The position numbers and the translations under genes were made by a program. Under the pieces are notes generated by a model that worked only from the letters and a program-made list of their open reading frames with translations, did no database searches and was not told where the DNA came from. A stretch of DNA of 64,000 nucleotides from Chthoniobacterales bacterium (GTDB lineage Bacteria; Verrucomicrobiota; Verrucomicrobiia; Chthoniobacterales; UBA6821): assembly GCA_019747735.1 (NCBI GenBank), contig JAIEQL010000001.1:86614-150613 (forward strand). Direction: 5' to 3'. Shown here piece by piece: positions 8,554 to 20,265 of this stretch. Within the stretch, counting starts at the first letter, position 1. Every line of letters starts with the position of its first letter.

Positions 8554-8558
8554 GTTTC

Positions 8559-9119
8559 ATGACTAGCCTCTACCTGGTTCTCGCAAAAATTTTTTCGATA
8601 CTCTCTTTTTCTGCTTTTGGAGGAGGGAATACTATTATCCCAAGCCTCCATGAAATTGCTGTTGTCAGGTATCACTGGATTACGAATCAAGAATTTTTGG
8701 ATCTTTTTAGTATTAGTAAGGCAGCACCTGGGCCAACGACCTTAATTGTAGAACTCATTGGCATGAAGGCTACAGGATTTTCTGCGGGTTCTCATGGAAT
8801 GTTTGTGCCAGCTCTTTTAGGAGCTATGATAGCAGTGGCGGCTATGTTTCTTCCCAGCTCTCTTTTATTTCTCGTCGTCGCTCATTTTTGGGAAAAATTT
8901 CAGGGCAAGCCGTGGCAACTTGCGATTCAAAAAGCACTCATGCCTATCACGGCGGGACTCATCTTGGGATCGACGTGGACAGTAGCTCAAACAGCCCTCA
9001 GTGGGTGGCTAACAGGAGTTATAGCTTTGTTAGGACTCATCATCATCCTTCGCACCAAGACTAATCCAATTCTTATCATGGCTGTGGCTGCGGTGGTCAG
9101 TTGGATCATTTGGGGGTAA
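8559..9119 (+). CDS. Chromate transporter (CHR family), half-length subunit 2
   Basis: This second 186-aa CHR half has SFSAFGGGNTIIPSLHEIAV and, further on, FSISKAAPGPTTLIVELIG, with several hydrophobic segments after them. It aligns in layout with the gene at 7601, as expected for paired short-chain CHR proteins that form a heterodimer. The ATG at 8559 follows the right arm of an inverted repeat directly, so the intergenic palindromes could affect its expression. Confidence 0.85.
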   Translation: MTSLYLVLAKIFSILSFSAFGGGNTIIPSLHEIAVVRYHWITNQEFLDLFSISKAAPGPTTLIVELIGMKATGFSAGSHGMFVPALLGAMIAVAAMFLPSSLLFLVVAHFWEKFQGKPWQLAIQKALMPITAGLILGSTWTVAQTALSGWLTGVIALLGLIIILRTKTNPILIMAVAAVVSWIIWG

Positions 9120-9120
9120 G

Positions 9121-9152
9121 GCAATTTGATTTTGCAAAGCAAAACAAATTGC
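9121..9152. terminator. Strong hairpin between convergent chrA and mscL
   Basis: GCAATTTGATTTTGC, loop AAA, and GCAAAACAAATTGC form a 14-bp stem with one bulge. It starts 2 bp after the chrA stop and lies between convergent genes, a typical position for a bidirectional terminator. The T-run at 9166-9171 is rather distant, so termination activity is inferred. Confidence 0.5.
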
Positions 9153-9223
9153 AGTTTGCAGTTGGCAGATTTTTTCCCCGTTTTTAGGATGATGCTTCTT
9201 TATCCACAAGAAGCTTCCTTGCT

Positions 9224-9682
9224 TCATTGAGCCTGCTGCTCTTTTCTCAGCTCATCACGAATTTCGGTGAGCAAGGCATCTGTTTTTGTTAGAGGAGCGG
9301 CAAATGAAATAGTATTAGTCCGTTGCAATGTATTGATCGTTTTAATGACCATAAAAACACAAAATGTGATGATGAGAAATTCAATGGTCACGGTAATAAA
9401 ACTGCCATAGTTGATGGTGGCTGCGCCAGCTCTCTGAGCCTCGCCTAGCGTTCCATAATGGTGGCCATCAAGTGAAAGAAAAAGGTTTTGAAAATTAATT
9501 CCTCGCAGAAGCAATCCGATCGGCGGCATCACAATGTCGTTGACCAAAGAATTAACAACTTTACTAAGCGCAGAGCCAATAATGACACCGATAGCAAGGT
9601 CAACCACATGTCCACGAGAAATAAATTCTTTAAATTCTTTTAAAAAACCAGCGTTAAATTCCTTTAAAAAGTGAACAATCAT
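9224..9682 (-). CDS. mscL: Large-conductance mechanosensitive channel
   Basis: MscL is an inner-membrane emergency release valve for osmotic downshock. This 152-aa protein shows the hallmark FKEFISRGHVVDLAIGVIIGSA, first membrane helix, LVNDIVMPPIGLL, a periplasmic loop, and a second helix around FLIITFCVFMVIK. It ends in a charged helix. The start ATG at 9682 is preceded by TTTTGTTTT and has no Shine-Dalgarno. It is divergent from the ribosomal protein cluster at 9775. Confidence 0.95.
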   Translation of the reverse strand: MIVHFLKEFNAGFLKEFKEFISRGHVVDLAIGVIIGSALSKVVNSLVNDIVMPPIGLLLRGINFQNLFLSLDGHHYGTLGEAQRAGAATINYGSFITVTIEFLIITFCVFMVIKTINTLQRTNTISFAAPLTKTDALLTEIRDELRKEQQAQ

Positions 9683-9774
9683 AAAACAAAATTTTTAAAT
9701 TTTTAAAAAAGAACTTGCAATTAGTCAATAGGCGAGGCACACTCACCTTCCTTTTTTCGAAAACTACACGCTCC

Positions 9775-10200
9775 ATGGCCAAAGAAATCGTTGCTACTAT
9801 CAAACTGCAAATCCCCGCTGGAGCTGCAAATCCAGCTCCTCCGGTAGGTCCTGCCCTCGGACAGCAAGGGGTGAATATTATGGCATTTTGCAAAGAGTTT
9901 AATGCTGCAACCCAAAAGCAAGCTGGTGATATTCTACCTGTCGTCATCACTGTTTATAAAGATAAAAGCTTTACTTTTATTACCAAGAATCCACCTGCTG
10001 GCGTTCTTTTAAAGAAAGCCGCAAGCATTGCGGCAGGTTCTAAAGAGCCTAATAAAACGAAGGTCGCCAAGCTAACGAAGAAGCAGGTTATGGAGGTTGT
10101 GAAAATTAAAATTGCAGACATGAATACGCGCTGCGAGGAAGCTGCTTTTCGAACTTTGTGTGGTACTGCTCGCCAAATGGGGATCGAGGTTGAGCTTTAA
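9775..10200 (+). CDS. rplK: 50S ribosomal protein L11
   Basis: L11 forms part of the GTPase-associated centre of the large subunit. [12 protein letters not shown] and [22 protein letters not shown] are diagnostic. The 141-aa length is standard. The frame extends upstream to a TTG at 9715, but the ATG at 9775 gives the conserved N-terminus. It opens the L11-L1-L10-L7/L12-rpoBC cluster. No nusG/secE precedes it here; the upstream neighbour is the divergent mscL. Confidence 0.97.
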   Translation: MAKEIVATIKLQIPAGAANPAPPVGPALGQQGVNIMAFCKEFNAATQKQAGDILPVVITVYKDKSFTFITKNPPAGVLLKKAASIAAGSKEPNKTKVAKLTKKQVMEVVKIKIADMNTRCEEAAFRTLCGTARQMGIEVEL

Positions 10201-10254
10201 AAATTTTCCATTTTTTTCATTAATAACACATATCAATATCAAATTCCCGCAGGA

Positions 10255-10281
10255 GATAGAGAGACTCCGTCAAGCTCTATC
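10255..10281 (+). promoter_or_regulatory. Small hairpin in the rplK-rplA spacer
   Basis: GATAGAG and CTCTATC form a 7-bp stem around the loop 10262-10274, ending 18 bp before the rplA start. A local GGAG/CTCC pairing is an alternative. It could be an L1-type autoregulatory target or an incidental fold. Confidence 0.35.
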
Positions 10282-10299
10282 GCTTAGACTGCAACTTTT

Positions 10300-11010
10300 A
10301 TGATTAAAAAACATAGCAAACGTCACCGCGCAGCAGCAGCTCTTATCGAGCCTCATAAAAAGTACCTTTTTTCAGATGCTGTGCAGCTTTTAAAAACAAT
10401 GCCTGGTACTAAGTTTGACCAGACAGTTACGCTCTCAGTTCGTTTGGGGGTTGACCCTAAGCAAAGCGACCAGATGGTCCGTGGCACATCTCCTCTTCCT
10501 TATGGAAGCGGTAAGAAGGTGCGTGTGTTGGTCTTTGCTACCGGAGCTGCAGCAACTGCGGCTCTAGAGGCTGGGGCAGAGTATGTTGGTTATGAAGAGA
10601 TGATCAAAAAATGTCAGGATGGATTTGCTGATTTTGATGTAGCTATTGCAACTCCTTCTGCCATGGCAGAAGTAAGAAAGCTGGGAAAAGTGCTCGGGCC
10701 TCGTGGTCTTATGCCCAATCCTAAAACAGGAACTGTGAGTGATGATACGGCCCAAGCAGTTCGTGAGGTGAAAGCAGGACGCGTTGAATTTAAGCTCGAT
10801 AAAAATGCCAATGTCGCTTTTCCTATCGGAAAAATTTCTTTTCCTTCTGAGCATTTGGCTGCTAACGGCACAACGGTTCTCGAAGCGCTCATCAAAGCGC
10901 GCCCAGCGACAGCCAAGGGGGCCTTCGTAGAAGCTATTACCCTGGCTGCGACGATGCTTCCTGGAGTTAAAGTGGATGTTCTTCCCTTTCTCAATAAGCA
11001 CGATAAGTAA
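10300..11010 (+). CDS. rplA: 50S ribosomal protein L1
   Basis: L1 binds 23S rRNA at the stalk on the exit side and often represses its own operon. The 236-aa sequence carries the family signature near GKVLGPRGLMPNPKTGTV and the start MIKKHSKRHRAA. The ATG follows AACTTTT directly, with no Shine-Dalgarno nearby. It sits between rplK (99-bp spacer) and rplJ. Confidence 0.97.
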   Translation: MIKKHSKRHRAAAALIEPHKKYLFSDAVQLLKTMPGTKFDQTVTLSVRLGVDPKQSDQMVRGTSPLPYGSGKKVRVLVFATGAAATAALEAGAEYVGYEEMIKKCQDGFADFDVAIATPSAMAEVRKLGKVLGPRGLMPNPKTGTVSDDTAQAVREVKAGRVEFKLDKNANVAFPIGKISFPSEHLAANGTTVLEALIKARPATAKGAFVEAITLAATMLPGVKVDVLPFLNKHDK

Positions 11011-11031
11011 AGGATCAACGCCAATTTTTTT

Positions 11032-11541
11032 ATGAGATCAGAAAAATCTACTATAGTTGATGACGTTAAGTTAAAGTTTAACGCTTCTCCGTTTTTAATT
11101 TTAATTGAGTATACCGGCATGAATGTTCCTCATTTTGCCGAGCTTCGAAATCGCTTGGCAGCTACTAATGCTGTTTGTACTGTTGTGAAAAATACCTTTG
11201 TAAAGCGTGCCCTTAATGAGGTGGGCATTACCTTCTTTGATGGCCATCTTACAGGGCAAACGGCTGTTATCACCGGAGAACAAGATATTTGCGCTGCAGC
11301 AAAGGTTTTAAAAAATTTTACTGCTGAGTTTCAAAAGCCAATACTTCGAGCTGGCTTCCTTGACAACGCGCTCTTGTCTGTCGATCAGTTGATGGCTATG
11401 GCAATACTTCCTTCGAAAGAAATTCTCCAAGCACAGCTACTAGGTCTCCTATTAATGCCAGCAACAAAACTTGTACGAACCTTGAACGAGCCAGCAGCGA
11501 GCTTTGCACGCCTGCTTGCTGCAAAAATCAAGGAAGCTTAA
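11032..11541 (+). CDS. rplJ: 50S ribosomal protein L10
   Basis: L10 anchors the L7/L12 stalk. The 169-aa protein has the L10 fold pattern: FNASPFLILIEYTGM, LRNRLAATNAVCTVVKNTFVKRAL, and a C-terminal helix region that binds L7/L12. The ATG at 11032 comes after TTTTTTT. AGGATC lies about 16 nt upstream, too far for a normal Shine-Dalgarno. It lies 21 bp after rplA. Confidence 0.95.
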   Translation: MRSEKSTIVDDVKLKFNASPFLILIEYTGMNVPHFAELRNRLAATNAVCTVVKNTFVKRALNEVGITFFDGHLTGQTAVITGEQDICAAAKVLKNFTAEFQKPILRAGFLDNALLSVDQLMAMAILPSKEILQAQLLGLLLMPATKLVRTLNEPAASFARLLAAKIKEA

Positions 11542-11651
11542 GCTGAACTTTTAATAACAAAAAAATTTCTCCTAGCGTAGAAAACTACAACAGGCGATCC
11601 AACAACACCAAATTTGATTTTGTCGGGCCAGCAGCTGTTGTCCTCAAATAT

Positions 11652-11665
11652 CCTGAAGCTTCAGG
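11652..11665 (+). promoter_or_regulatory. Perfect palindrome in the rplJ-rplL spacer
   Basis: CCTGAAGCTTCAGG is a 14-bp perfect palindrome in the 176-bp spacer before rplL, which holds no gene. In many bacteria this spacer carries an mRNA structure that adjusts L7/L12 output. A role here is inference only. Confidence 0.3.
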
Positions 11666-11717
11666 GTGCGACATTGTCTTAATATTCTAACTTAGCAAAC
11701 TTACCAAACTTACCTTT

Positions 11718-12098
11718 ATGTCCGATCATCAATCACTCGTCGACCAACTTAGCAATCTTACTGTTCTCCAAGTTGCTGAACTTGTAAAAGCCCTCGAAGA
11801 AAAGTGGGGCGTTAGTGCCGCAGCTCCTGTAGCTGTCGCTGCAGCTCCTGCAGCTGGTGCTGCCGCTGCTCCCGCAGAAGAAAAAACAGCATTTAATGTA
11901 ATGCTGCTCGAGGTTGGTAGCAATAAAATTGGTGTGATTAAAGAAGTGCGCGCTGCTGTTTCTGGGCTTGGCCTTGCAGAAGCAAAAGCTCTTGTAGAAA
12001 GTGCTCCAAAAGCAGTTAAGGAAGGAGCAACCAAGGAAGAGGCAGAAGAAATTAAGAAGAAACTCGAAGCGGCTGGTGCGAAAGTAGAGATTAAATAA
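11718..12098 (+). CDS. rplL: 50S ribosomal protein L7/L12
   Basis: L7/L12 is the multicopy stalk protein that recruits translational GTPases. Its 126 aa comprise an N-terminal dimerisation helix ([20 protein letters not shown]), an Ala/Pro-rich hinge (about 38-58) and a C-terminal domain with [10 protein letters not shown] and [12 protein letters not shown]. The start is preceded by ACTTACCTTT and lacks a Shine-Dalgarno. Order and spacing match the usual rplJL-rpoBC operon. Confidence 0.97.
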   Translation: MSDHQSLVDQLSNLTVLQVAELVKALEEKWGVSAAAPVAVAAAPAAGAAAAPAEEKTAFNVMLLEVGSNKIGVIKEVRAAVSGLGLAEAKALVESAPKAVKEGATKEEAEEIKKKLEAAGAKVEIK

Positions 12099-12115
12099 TT
12101 ATTATTTGTATTTAA

Positions 12116-12168
12116 CCTGGAGATTTGATGCTGTTTTTGCTTTTGCAAAGCGGCATTGAACATCCAGG
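12116..12168 (+). promoter_or_regulatory. Extended stem-loop in the rplL-rpoB spacer
   Basis: CCTGGA (12116-12121) pairs with TCCAGG (12163-12168). Inside lies a second stem around GCTTTTGCAAAGC. A separate GGGG-TTAAAAAT-CCCC hairpin follows at about 12184-12199. In other bacteria this spacer holds an RNase III site or attenuator. No T-run follows, so a processing or attenuation role is only a possibility. Confidence 0.35.
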
Positions 12169-12251
12169 CTGACCCATAAAATTTGGGGTTAAAAATCCCC
12201 TGAAAGCCTATCAACAACCAAGAGTAACAACATTTAGCGACACATTAATCT

Positions 12252-15200
12252 ATGTCTGAACGCATCTATTTTGGAAAACTCAATGAGGTTATTGTTCCTC
12301 CTAACTTAATTGAACTACAAATTAAGTCTTACGAGGAATTTTTTCAAAAAGGTGTTGATCCTTTAAAGCGTCGTGATATTGGGTTGCAAGCTGTGTTCCG
12401 TGAATTTTTCCCGATTTATGGATTTGAAGAAAAATCACACCTTGATTTTGTCAGTTACCAACTTGATGATCCAAAAGTTGGTCCTATTGAGTCACAGTTA
12501 GAAGGGTTGACTTATAGCGCTTCTCTTTATGTGACATTTCGTTACAAAGATGAAAAGGCAACAAAAGAAGAAAAGGTTTATATGGGGGAAATTCCTCTGA
12601 TGACACCTCAGGGAACTTTTATTATTAATGGTGCTGAGCGGGTTGTGGTAAGTCAATTGCATCGTTCTCCAGGTATTAGTTTTGAAACGGAAGTCCATTT
12701 AAATGGAAAGCTACTTCACGGTTTTCGTATTATTCCTGATAGAGGATCTTGGATTGAGATTCAAATCGATACCAATGACCTTCTTTATGTTTACCTTGAT
12801 AGAAAGAAACGGCGGCGTAAGTTTTTAGTGACGACTTTCCTTCGTGCTCTTGGTTATCCAAGTGATGAAGAAGTGGCTTCTCTTTTCTATAAAATTGAAA
12901 AATTAAAATTAAGCTCCAAGCTTAATGAAGAGGAAATCAGCACAAAAGTCTTACTCCAAGACTACGTAGAAGGAGATAATATTATTGCACGTGCCTATGA
13001 GCCAATGACGTTGGCGGTAGTACGCGACCTTCTTCAGGCAAAAATAACGACTGTTAATGTTGTTGAAACTAAAGAAGACGACACTATCATTAAGTCATTA
13101 AAACGAGATCCAGCTCATGATGAAGAGGAAGCTCTCAAAGATATTTATCGCAAACTTCGCCCTGGAGATCCTCCAACAGCTCAAAATGCCCGCGGTATGC
13201 TTAAGAGGCTTTTTTTTGATCCTAAGCGCTACGATTTAGGTCGTGTTGGACGTCATAAGATTCAGCAAAAGCTAGGTCTGCTTCACACAAAAAATGATAA
13301 TAGACTGCTTTGTAAGGAAGATATTGCAGAAGCAGTTCGCTACTTACTCAAACTTCGTCGTGGCGAAGGAATGATTGATGATATTGACCATCTTGGAAGC
13401 AGGCATGTCCGCACCGTAGGTGAATTGTTGGCTAATCAGTGTCGTGTTGGACTTGCTCGTACAGAGCGCCTTGTCCGTGAGCGCATGGCTCTTTATGATC
13501 CGCTTGTAGATCACATTACCCCCCAAAAATTAATCAACCCTAAATCATTAAGTGCTGTTGTACGCGACTTCTTTGGGCGCTCCCAATTAAGTCAATTCAT
13601 GGATCAAACAAATCCTCTTTCTGAATTAACACACAAGCGCCGTCTTTCTGCCCTTGGGCCAGGAGGACTAAGTCGTGATCGTGCTGGTTTCGAGGTGCGT
13701 GACGTTCATCCCTCTCACTATGGTCGTATTTGTCCCATTGAAACTCCTGAAGGTCCTAACATTGGTTTAATTAGTTCCTTAAGTACGTTTGCTCGTATTA
13801 ACGATTTTGGATTTATTGAAACACCTTATCGTAAAGTAACAAAAGGGGTGGTCACTAACGAAATTGTCTACCTAACAGGAGATCAAGACGAAAATTTTTA
13901 TATTGCTCAAGCAAATTCAACTATTGATGCAAAAAATAGACTTTTGGGAGAAACGGTATTGGCTCGTTACCGAGGTGATTCTATTGGAATTGAGCCTGAG
14001 AAAATAGAATACATGGATGTTTCTCCCAAACAGCTTGTCTCCGTTGCTGCTGGGTTGATTCCTTTCTTGGAGCATGACGATGCTAACCGTGCATTGATGG
14101 GTTCTAACATGCAACGTCAAGGAGTACCGCTGCTTACTTCTGAATCTCCTATTATTGGAACCGGTCTTGAGGGTCGTGTTGCACGTGATTCAAAAGCAAC
14201 CACGCTTTCAGAAGTCAATGGGAAAGTTGCCTCTGTAGATTCAAGACGCATTATTATTACAAAGAATGGAGCTCTTCCTGAAGGAAAAAAGAAAATAAAA
14301 CATGATCCCGCAGCAGGAGTTTATGTCTATGAATTACGCAAGTTCATGCGATCCAACAGCAGTACTTGCATTAACCAACGACCTATTGTTAAAAAAGGTC
14401 AGGCTGTAAAAGCGGGTGATGTCTTAGCTGATGGCCCTTGTACCGATAATGGAGAATTGGCTTTAGGACGTAACGTCCTAGTGGCCTTTATGCCATGGAA
14501 TGGTTATAATTTTGAAGATGCCATTATGATTTCTGAGCGTGTGGTGAAAGAAGATATCTACACTTCTATTCATATCGACGAATTTGAAATCGGAGCTCGC
14601 GATACAAAATTGGGGCCTGAAGAAATTACAAGAGATATTCCCAATGTTAGTGAAGAGGCTCTCAAAAATCTTGCTATCGATGGAGTTGTTCGTATTGGTG
14701 CTGAAGTTAAACCAGGGGATATTCTCGTTGGCAAAATTACCCCTAAAAGCGAAACCGAGTTGGCTCCCGAAGAGCGCCTCCTACGCGCTATCTTTGGTGA
14801 GAAAGCAGCGGATGTTAGAGACACTTCTCTGACTGTTCCTTCTGGAACATACGGTATTGTCATGGATGTTCGCGTTTCTTCGAAAAAAGAAATTACTAAG
14901 CTAAAAATTACCCCAGTAGAAGCAAAGCGGCAGCAAAAACTTATTCAGGAAGACTATAAAAAAAGAAAAGAAGAACTTCATGAGCTCCTCACAGAAGCTC
15001 TTTCTAATGTTCTTCTAGGTGAAAAAATTCCTTTAGATGTTGTTAATGGAGAAAGTGGTGAAATCATTATTCCAGCTAACCGCAAGATTACTAAAATGCT
15101 TTTGCGAAAACTGGCTAGTGTTTATGAACACGTCGAAATTGACCCTAGTCCGATTCGTAATAAAATTCGAGAAATTATTGGTCAGTTTGAGCATCGCTTT

Positions 15201-16055
15201 GCCGATCTTCAAAATGAACGCGATGAAAATTTAGGTCGTATTGAAAGTGGTGATGACGTTGATCCTGGAATTATTAAGCAGGTCAAAGTTTACATTGCTA
15301 GCAAACGTAAATTAAGCGTGGGAGATAAAATGGCAGGACGTCACGGTAATAAGGGCGTTGTTGCTAGGATTGTTCCTGAAGAAGATATGCCTTATCTTGC
15401 TGACGGTACTCCTGTTGACATTGTTCTCAATCCTCTTGGTGTTCCAAGTCGTATGAACGTGGGGCAGGTTCTTGAAACCCATCTTGGTATTGCTGCTAAG
15501 GCGCTTGGATTTAAAGTTGCTACACCTGTTTTTGATGGTATTTCAGAAGAGCGCATTCGTGGATACCTTAAAGAAGCCGGTAAAAAAGAAGGATTTTCTT
15601 GGATTCAAGAAAATGGAAAATCAACCCTCTATAATGGTCTCACAGGAGAAAAATTTGATCAGCAAGTTGTAGTTGGCATTATTTATATGCTTAAGCTTGG
15701 TCATTTGGTTGCTGACAAAATTCATGCTCGTGCTGTTGGTCCCTATTCCCTTGTCACACAACAACCTCTTGGTGGTAAAGCTCAATATGGTGGGCAACGA
15801 TTTGGCGAAATGGAAGTTTGGGCACTTCAAGCGTATGGAGCTGCTTACACGCTGCAAGAACTTCTTACTGTCAAATCCGATGACGTTCAAGGAAGGACCA
15901 GAATTTATGAAAGCATTGTCAAGGGCGACAATTCATTAGAGGCGGGTATTCCTGAGTCATTTAATGTTTTGATCAAAGAAATGCAGGGGTTATGTCTCAA
16001 TGTTAATATAGAAGGAAAAGGACAACCTCCCTCTTTAATGAATAGCGAGGCATAA
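12252..16055 (+). CDS. rpoB: RNA polymerase subunit beta
   Basis: RpoB is the 1267-aa catalytic beta subunit. Diagnostic stretches include the rifampicin-pocket region from about residue 440 ([20 protein letters not shown], then [16 protein letters not shown]), [15 protein letters not shown], and the C-terminal [17 protein letters not shown]. The residues corresponding to the common rifampicin-resistance sites appear wild type. No large lineage insert is obvious and the length is ordinary. The start [13 protein letters not shown] has no Shine-Dalgarno. It is followed by rpoC after 76 bp. Confidence 0.98.
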   Translation: MSERIYFGKLNEVIVPPNLIELQIKSYEEFFQKGVDPLKRRDIGLQAVFREFFPIYGFEEKSHLDFVSYQLDDPKVGPIESQLEGLTYSASLYVTFRYKDEKATKEEKVYMGEIPLMTPQGTFIINGAERVVVSQLHRSPGISFETEVHLNGKLLHGFRIIPDRGSWIEIQIDTNDLLYVYLDRKKRRRKFLVTTFLRALGYPSDEEVASLFYKIEKLKLSSKLNEEEISTKVLLQDYVEGDNIIARAYEPMTLAVVRDLLQAKITTVNVVETKEDDTIIKSLKRDPAHDEEEALKDIYRKLRPGDPPTAQNARGMLKRLFFDPKRYDLGRVGRHKIQQKLGLLHTKNDNRLLCKEDIAEAVRYLLKLRRGEGMIDDIDHLGSRHVRTVGELLANQCRVGLARTERLVRERMALYDPLVDHITPQKLINPKSLSAVVRDFFGRSQLSQFMDQTNPLSELTHKRRLSALGPGGLSRDRAGFEVRDVHPSHYGRICPIETPEGPNIGLISSLSTFARINDFGFIETPYRKVTKGVVTNEIVYLTGDQDENFYIAQANSTIDAKNRLLGETVLARYRGDSIGIEPEKIEYMDVSPKQLVSVAAGLIPFLEHDDANRALMGSNMQRQGVPLLTSESPIIGTGLEGRVARDSKATTLSEVNGKVASVDSRRIIITKNGALPEGKKKIKHDPAAGVYVYELRKFMRSNSSTCINQRPIVKKGQAVKAGDVLADGPCTDNGELALGRNVLVAFMPWNGYNFEDAIMISERVVKEDIYTSIHIDEFEIGARDTKLGPEEITRDIPNVSEEALKNLAIDGVVRIGAEVKPGDILVGKITPKSETELAPEERLLRAIFGEKAADVRDTSLTVPSGTYGIVMDVRVSSKKEITKLKITPVEAKRQQKLIQEDYKKRKEELHELLTEALSNVLLGEKIPLDVVNGESGEIIIPANRKITKMLLRKLASVYEHVEIDPSPIRNKIREIIGQFEHRFADLQNERDENLGRIESGDDVDPGIIKQVKVYIASKRKLSVGDKMAGRHGNKGVVARIVPEEDMPYLADGTPVDIVLNPLGVPSRMNVGQVLETHLGIAAKALGFKVATPVFDGISEERIRGYLKEAGKKEGFSWIQENGKSTLYNGLTGEKFDQQVVVGIIYMLKLGHLVADKIHARAVGPYSLVTQQPLGGKAQYGGQRFGEMEVWALQAYGAAYTLQELLTVKSDDVQGRTRIYESIVKGDNSLEAGIPESFNVLIKEMQGLCLNVNIEGKGQPPSLMNSEA

Positions 16056-16131
16056 GATCAGAATAGTTTGAATTAAAAAGCATTGATAAGAGCCCCCATT
16101 ATTTTCATAATAAAATACTTAGAAGCTAATT

Positions 16132-19100
16132 ATGATTGAACAAGAAATAACCGACTTGCTGGGAAATCCAGCTGATAATTCTTTTGATGAAGTACAGATT
16201 ACTGTTGCTTCTCCTGAACTTATGCGTTCTTGGAGTAAAGGGGAGGTAAAAAACCCTGAAACCATTAACTATCGTACCTTTAAGCCTGAAAAAGGAGGTC
16301 TTTTTTGTGAGCGTATTTTTGGACCAATGCGTGACTGGGAATGTTCTTGTGGAAAATACAAGCGTATTAAACATAAGAATGTAGTCTGTGACCGTTGCGG
16401 TGTTGAAGTAACACTCAGTCGTGTGCGTCGCGAGCGCATGGGGCATATTGAATTAGCTGTTCCTGTTTCCCATATCTGGTTTTACAAATGCATGCCTTCT
16501 CGCATTGGATTAATGCTGGATATGACAGGTCGTCAACTAGAGAGAGTCATTTATTATGAAGACTATGTAGTTATTGACCCAGGTAAAACGCCTTTTGAAA
16601 AAGGACAACTTCTTACGGAGGGTGAATTTCAAGAAGCGGAAGATCAGTATGGAGAGGAATTTACCTACAGCATGGGGGCTGAAGCTATTGCGAAACTGTT
16701 AGAATCCATGGATCTTGCCAAGGAGCAAGAACTTATTGAAAAGCAAATGGGTCAGACAAAAAGCAAGCAGATCCGCAAAAAATTGGCAAAACGGATGAAG
16801 CTTGTTCAGGGATTTTTTACATCCAAGACGCGTCCAGAATGGATGATTCTCAATGTATTGCCAGTGATTCCTCCAGATCTTCGGCCGCTTGTTCCTTTAG
16901 ATGGAGGTCGTTTTGCAACTTCTGATCTGAATGACCTCTACCGTCGTGTCATTAACCGTAACAACCGCCTTAAGACGCTGCTCCAGTTAAAAACACCTGA
17001 AGTAATTATTCGAAATGAAAAAAGGATGCTTCAGGAAGCTGTCGATGCGATTCTAGACAATGGTCGTCATGGACGTGCTGTGACAGGTACTGCTAATCGT
17101 CCTCTAAAATCTCTAAGCGATATGCTTAAAGGTAAGAGTGGTCGTTTCCGCCAAAACTTGTTAGGTAAGCGCGTCGATTACTCAGGGCGTTCTGTTATTG
17201 TTATTGGGCCTGAGTTGAAGCTCAATCAATGTGGTCTGCCAAAAAAGATGGCTCTTGTTCTTTTCGAGCCTTTTATTATTCGTCGACTTAAGGAGCTTGG
17301 GTATGTGCATACTGTACGCAGTGCCAAGAAGCTCATTGAGAGACAAACGCCTGAGGTTTGGGATATTTTAGAAGAGGTGACCAAAGGGCATCCTGTTTTG
17401 ATTAATCGTGCTCCAACACTTCATCGTCTTTCTATCCAAGCTTTTGAGCCTATTCTAATTGAAGGAGAAGCTATTCGTATTCACCCTCTGGTTTGTACAG
17501 CTTACAATGCAGATTTTGATGGTGATCAAATGGCTGTTCATGTGCCTCTTTCAGTTGAAGCACAGTTAGAAGCTCGCATGTTAATGCTGGCTCCCAACAA
17601 TATTTTTTCTCCATCAAGCGGGAAACCTATTACAAACCCATCACAAGATATTCCACTTGGCTGTTATTATCTAACATATGCTCCCAGAATGACACCAGGA
17701 GCTAAACAAGAAGAGCGTCTTCCTCTTTTTGCTAATACCTCAGAAGTGGAGATGGCCTTAAGTGAAGAGTCTATTAAAATTCATACGCGAATTCGCTTCC
17801 AAAACCCAGATCGCCATCGGACTACCGTTTATGGAAATCCAGAACTTTCTATTGTTGAAACAACAGCAGGGCGCGTCATCTTCAATCAAATTTGGCCTGA
17901 AGAGCTAGGTTTTTATAACAAAGTAGCTGGCAAAAGCCAACTTAGTGATATTATTTGGCATTGCTATAAAGCAGTAGGTCAACAACGTACCGTTGAAACA
18001 TTGGATCGTCTCAAAGAGATTGGTTTTCGTGAGGTCACTCGTGCGGGTATTTCTATTGGTATTGCTGACATGGTAATTCCTAAAGAAAAAGCACCTTTGG
18101 TTGAGCAAGCTGAGAAGCAAATTGTTGAAGTGCAAAAGCAATATCGTCGTGGTATCATTACCGATGGTGAGCGCAAAAATAAAGCTCAAGATATTTGGAC
18201 CCACACCAGTGAAGAAATCACTAATGCGCTTTTCCGTACCATTCAGCATAATGAAGGTCGTAAGGAAATGAATCCTCTCTTCATGATGGTTGATTCTGGA
18301 GCGCGCGGTACGCGCTCTCAAATTAAGCAGTTAGCTGGAATGAGAGGTCTCATGGCTAAACCTTCTGGAGAAGTTATTGATCAACCCATTCTTTCTAATT
18401 TTCGTGAGGGGCTTTCTGTATTAGAGTACTTTATTTCAACCCATGGTGCACGTAAGGGACTTTCTGATACAGCACTCAAAACAGCTGATTCTGGTTATCT
18501 TACAAGAAAACTAGTTGATGCAGCGCAGGATGTCATTATTACAGAAGAAGATTGTGGGACTGTTAATGGTATCGTTGTTCGTCCTGTTTATGAAGGGGAT
18601 GATGAAGTAGTCAGTTTGGCAACGCGTATTATTGGAAGAGTTAGTTGTGAAGCGGTAAAAGATCCTATTACTTCTAACATCATTGTTAAGGTCAATCAGC
18701 TTATTAATGAAGAAATTGCTGCCGCTCTTGCTAAAATTGGACGCGAACATCTCAAAATTAGATCCGTTCTTACCTGTGAAAGCAAACGGGGTGCTTGTGC
18801 CAAGTGCTATGGTAGTAATATGGCAACGGGTGGTATGATTGGATTTGGCGAAGCGGTTGGTATTATCGCTGCACAAAGTATTGGTGAACCAGGAACTCAG
18901 CTGACGATGCGTACGTTCCACTTTGGAGGAACAGCCAGCCAAACATTCAAACAGCCTATTATTAAATCGAAAAACGAAGGAACAGTTCGCTTTAATGATC
19001 TCCGAACTGTCAAGGCATTAGATGGCACCTACATCGCTCTTAGCAAAAATGGAACAATTGGTATTTATGCCAAAGATGGGAGTGAGCTTGAAAGTCATGT

Positions 19101-20238
19101 TGTGGTGATAGGTTCTGTTATTTCGGTTGCTGATGGGACAACAATTAAAAAAGGTATCTCCTTTGTTCAATGGGATCCTTATAATATTCCTATCATTACA
19201 GAAAAAGCTGGAAAAGTTGAGTTCCGTGATATGATTTCTGGAGTTACTATCCGAAAGGAAGTAGACGAAGAAACTGGAGTAATGGGGGTAGTTGTCATTG
19301 AGCACAAAGAGGACCTTCATCCTCAATTGGCTATTGTAGATGCTAATAAACAAGTTATTGCGAGTTATTCTATTCCAGCAGGAGCTCACCTAGAAGTAAA
19401 AGAAGGTGCTGTTGTTCAAGCAGGGCAACGTCTAGCTAAAACACCGCGTAAGATTGCAAAGACAAAAGATATTACAGGTGGTCTTCCACGTGTTGCGGAG
19501 CTTTTTGAGGCACGCCGACCTAAAGAAGCTTGCGAAATCGCTCGTATCGACGGTATTGTCGATATAGGTGGTACTGTTCGCGGCAAAAGAAAACTTATTC
19601 TACGTGATCCTCAAACTCACGCTGAGGAAGAACATTTAATACCTCTTTCCAAACACATTATTGCTTTCAAAGGTGATTTTGTCAAAAAAGGGCAGCAACT
19701 TACTGATGGTCCTGTTGTTCCTCATGAAATTCTTGAGGTTTGTGGACCTCAAGAACTTCAAGAGCACCTTCTAAATGAAGTGCAGGAAGTTTACCGGATG
19801 CAAGGTGTTGAAATCAACGATAAGCATATTGAAATTATCATTCGCCAAATGCTTCGGAAGGTAAAAATTACAGATCCTGGTGATACAACCCTTCTTTGGG
19901 GAGATCAAATTGACCGTCTCGAGTTTGAGAAAGAAAATGCAATGATTACAGCTAAAGGTGGTAAACCTGCTGAAGCAACAGCTGTTTTACTTGGCATTAC
20001 TAAGGCTTCTTTAGAAACAGACAGTTTTATCTCTGCGGCTTCTTTCCAAGATACAACACGTGTCTTAACAGAAGCAGCAACATTGGGGAAAGTTGATCGC
20101 TTGCGTGGCTTTAAAGAAAATGTGATTATGGGACATCTTATTCCAGCGGGTACTGGTTTTAAGTCTAATAGAAAATTTGAATTAGCTTTATTAGAACAGC
20201 CCACGTTACAAGAAACTGCTTCAGAAGAAATCAAATAA
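16132..20238 (+). CDS. rpoC: RNA polymerase subunit beta'
   Basis: RpoC is the 1368-aa beta' subunit. The N-terminal zinc site is [20 protein letters not shown]. The catalytic Mg loop [12 protein letters not shown] is near residue 460. The second zinc cluster is [13 protein letters not shown], and the trigger-loop/bridge region includes [19 protein letters not shown] and [19 protein letters not shown]. All three catalytic Asp residues are present. It is followed after only 27 bp by rpsB, a less common neighbour than rpsL/rpsG. Confidence 0.98.
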   Translation: MIEQEITDLLGNPADNSFDEVQITVASPELMRSWSKGEVKNPETINYRTFKPEKGGLFCERIFGPMRDWECSCGKYKRIKHKNVVCDRCGVEVTLSRVRRERMGHIELAVPVSHIWFYKCMPSRIGLMLDMTGRQLERVIYYEDYVVIDPGKTPFEKGQLLTEGEFQEAEDQYGEEFTYSMGAEAIAKLLESMDLAKEQELIEKQMGQTKSKQIRKKLAKRMKLVQGFFTSKTRPEWMILNVLPVIPPDLRPLVPLDGGRFATSDLNDLYRRVINRNNRLKTLLQLKTPEVIIRNEKRMLQEAVDAILDNGRHGRAVTGTANRPLKSLSDMLKGKSGRFRQNLLGKRVDYSGRSVIVIGPELKLNQCGLPKKMALVLFEPFIIRRLKELGYVHTVRSAKKLIERQTPEVWDILEEVTKGHPVLINRAPTLHRLSIQAFEPILIEGEAIRIHPLVCTAYNADFDGDQMAVHVPLSVEAQLEARMLMLAPNNIFSPSSGKPITNPSQDIPLGCYYLTYAPRMTPGAKQEERLPLFANTSEVEMALSEESIKIHTRIRFQNPDRHRTTVYGNPELSIVETTAGRVIFNQIWPEELGFYNKVAGKSQLSDIIWHCYKAVGQQRTVETLDRLKEIGFREVTRAGISIGIADMVIPKEKAPLVEQAEKQIVEVQKQYRRGIITDGERKNKAQDIWTHTSEEITNALFRTIQHNEGRKEMNPLFMMVDSGARGTRSQIKQLAGMRGLMAKPSGEVIDQPILSNFREGLSVLEYFISTHGARKGLSDTALKTADSGYLTRKLVDAAQDVIITEEDCGTVNGIVVRPVYEGDDEVVSLATRIIGRVSCEAVKDPITSNIIVKVNQLINEEIAAALAKIGREHLKIRSVLTCESKRGACAKCYGSNMATGGMIGFGEAVGIIAAQSIGEPGTQLTMRTFHFGGTASQTFKQPIIKSKNEGTVRFNDLRTVKALDGTYIALSKNGTIGIYAKDGSELESHVVVIGSVISVADGTTIKKGISFVQWDPYNIPIITEKAGKVEFRDMISGVTIRKEVDEETGVMGVVVIEHKEDLHPQLAIVDANKQVIASYSIPAGAHLEVKEGAVVQAGQRLAKTPRKIAKTKDITGGLPRVAELFEARRPKEACEIARIDGIVDIGGTVRGKRKLILRDPQTHAEEEHLIPLSKHIIAFKGDFVKKGQQLTDGPVVPHEILEVCGPQELQEHLLNEVQEVYRMQGVEINDKHIEIIIRQMLRKVKITDPGDTTLLWGDQIDRLEFEKENAMITAKGGKPAEATAVLLGITKASLETDSFISAASFQDTTRVLTEAATLGKVDRLRGFKENVIMGHLIPAGTGFKSNRKFELALLEQPTLQETASEEIK

Positions 20239-20265
20239 CATATAACGAACTCAAAATAATCTCTC

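Noticed and set aside
8375..8566. 63-codon open frame in the chrA spacer
   Set aside because: It lies over inverted repeat arms, has no domain or signal, and ends inside the next gene.
10564..11120. Long minus-strand frames over rplA
   Set aside because: They are antisense shadows of a well-conserved ribosomal protein gene.
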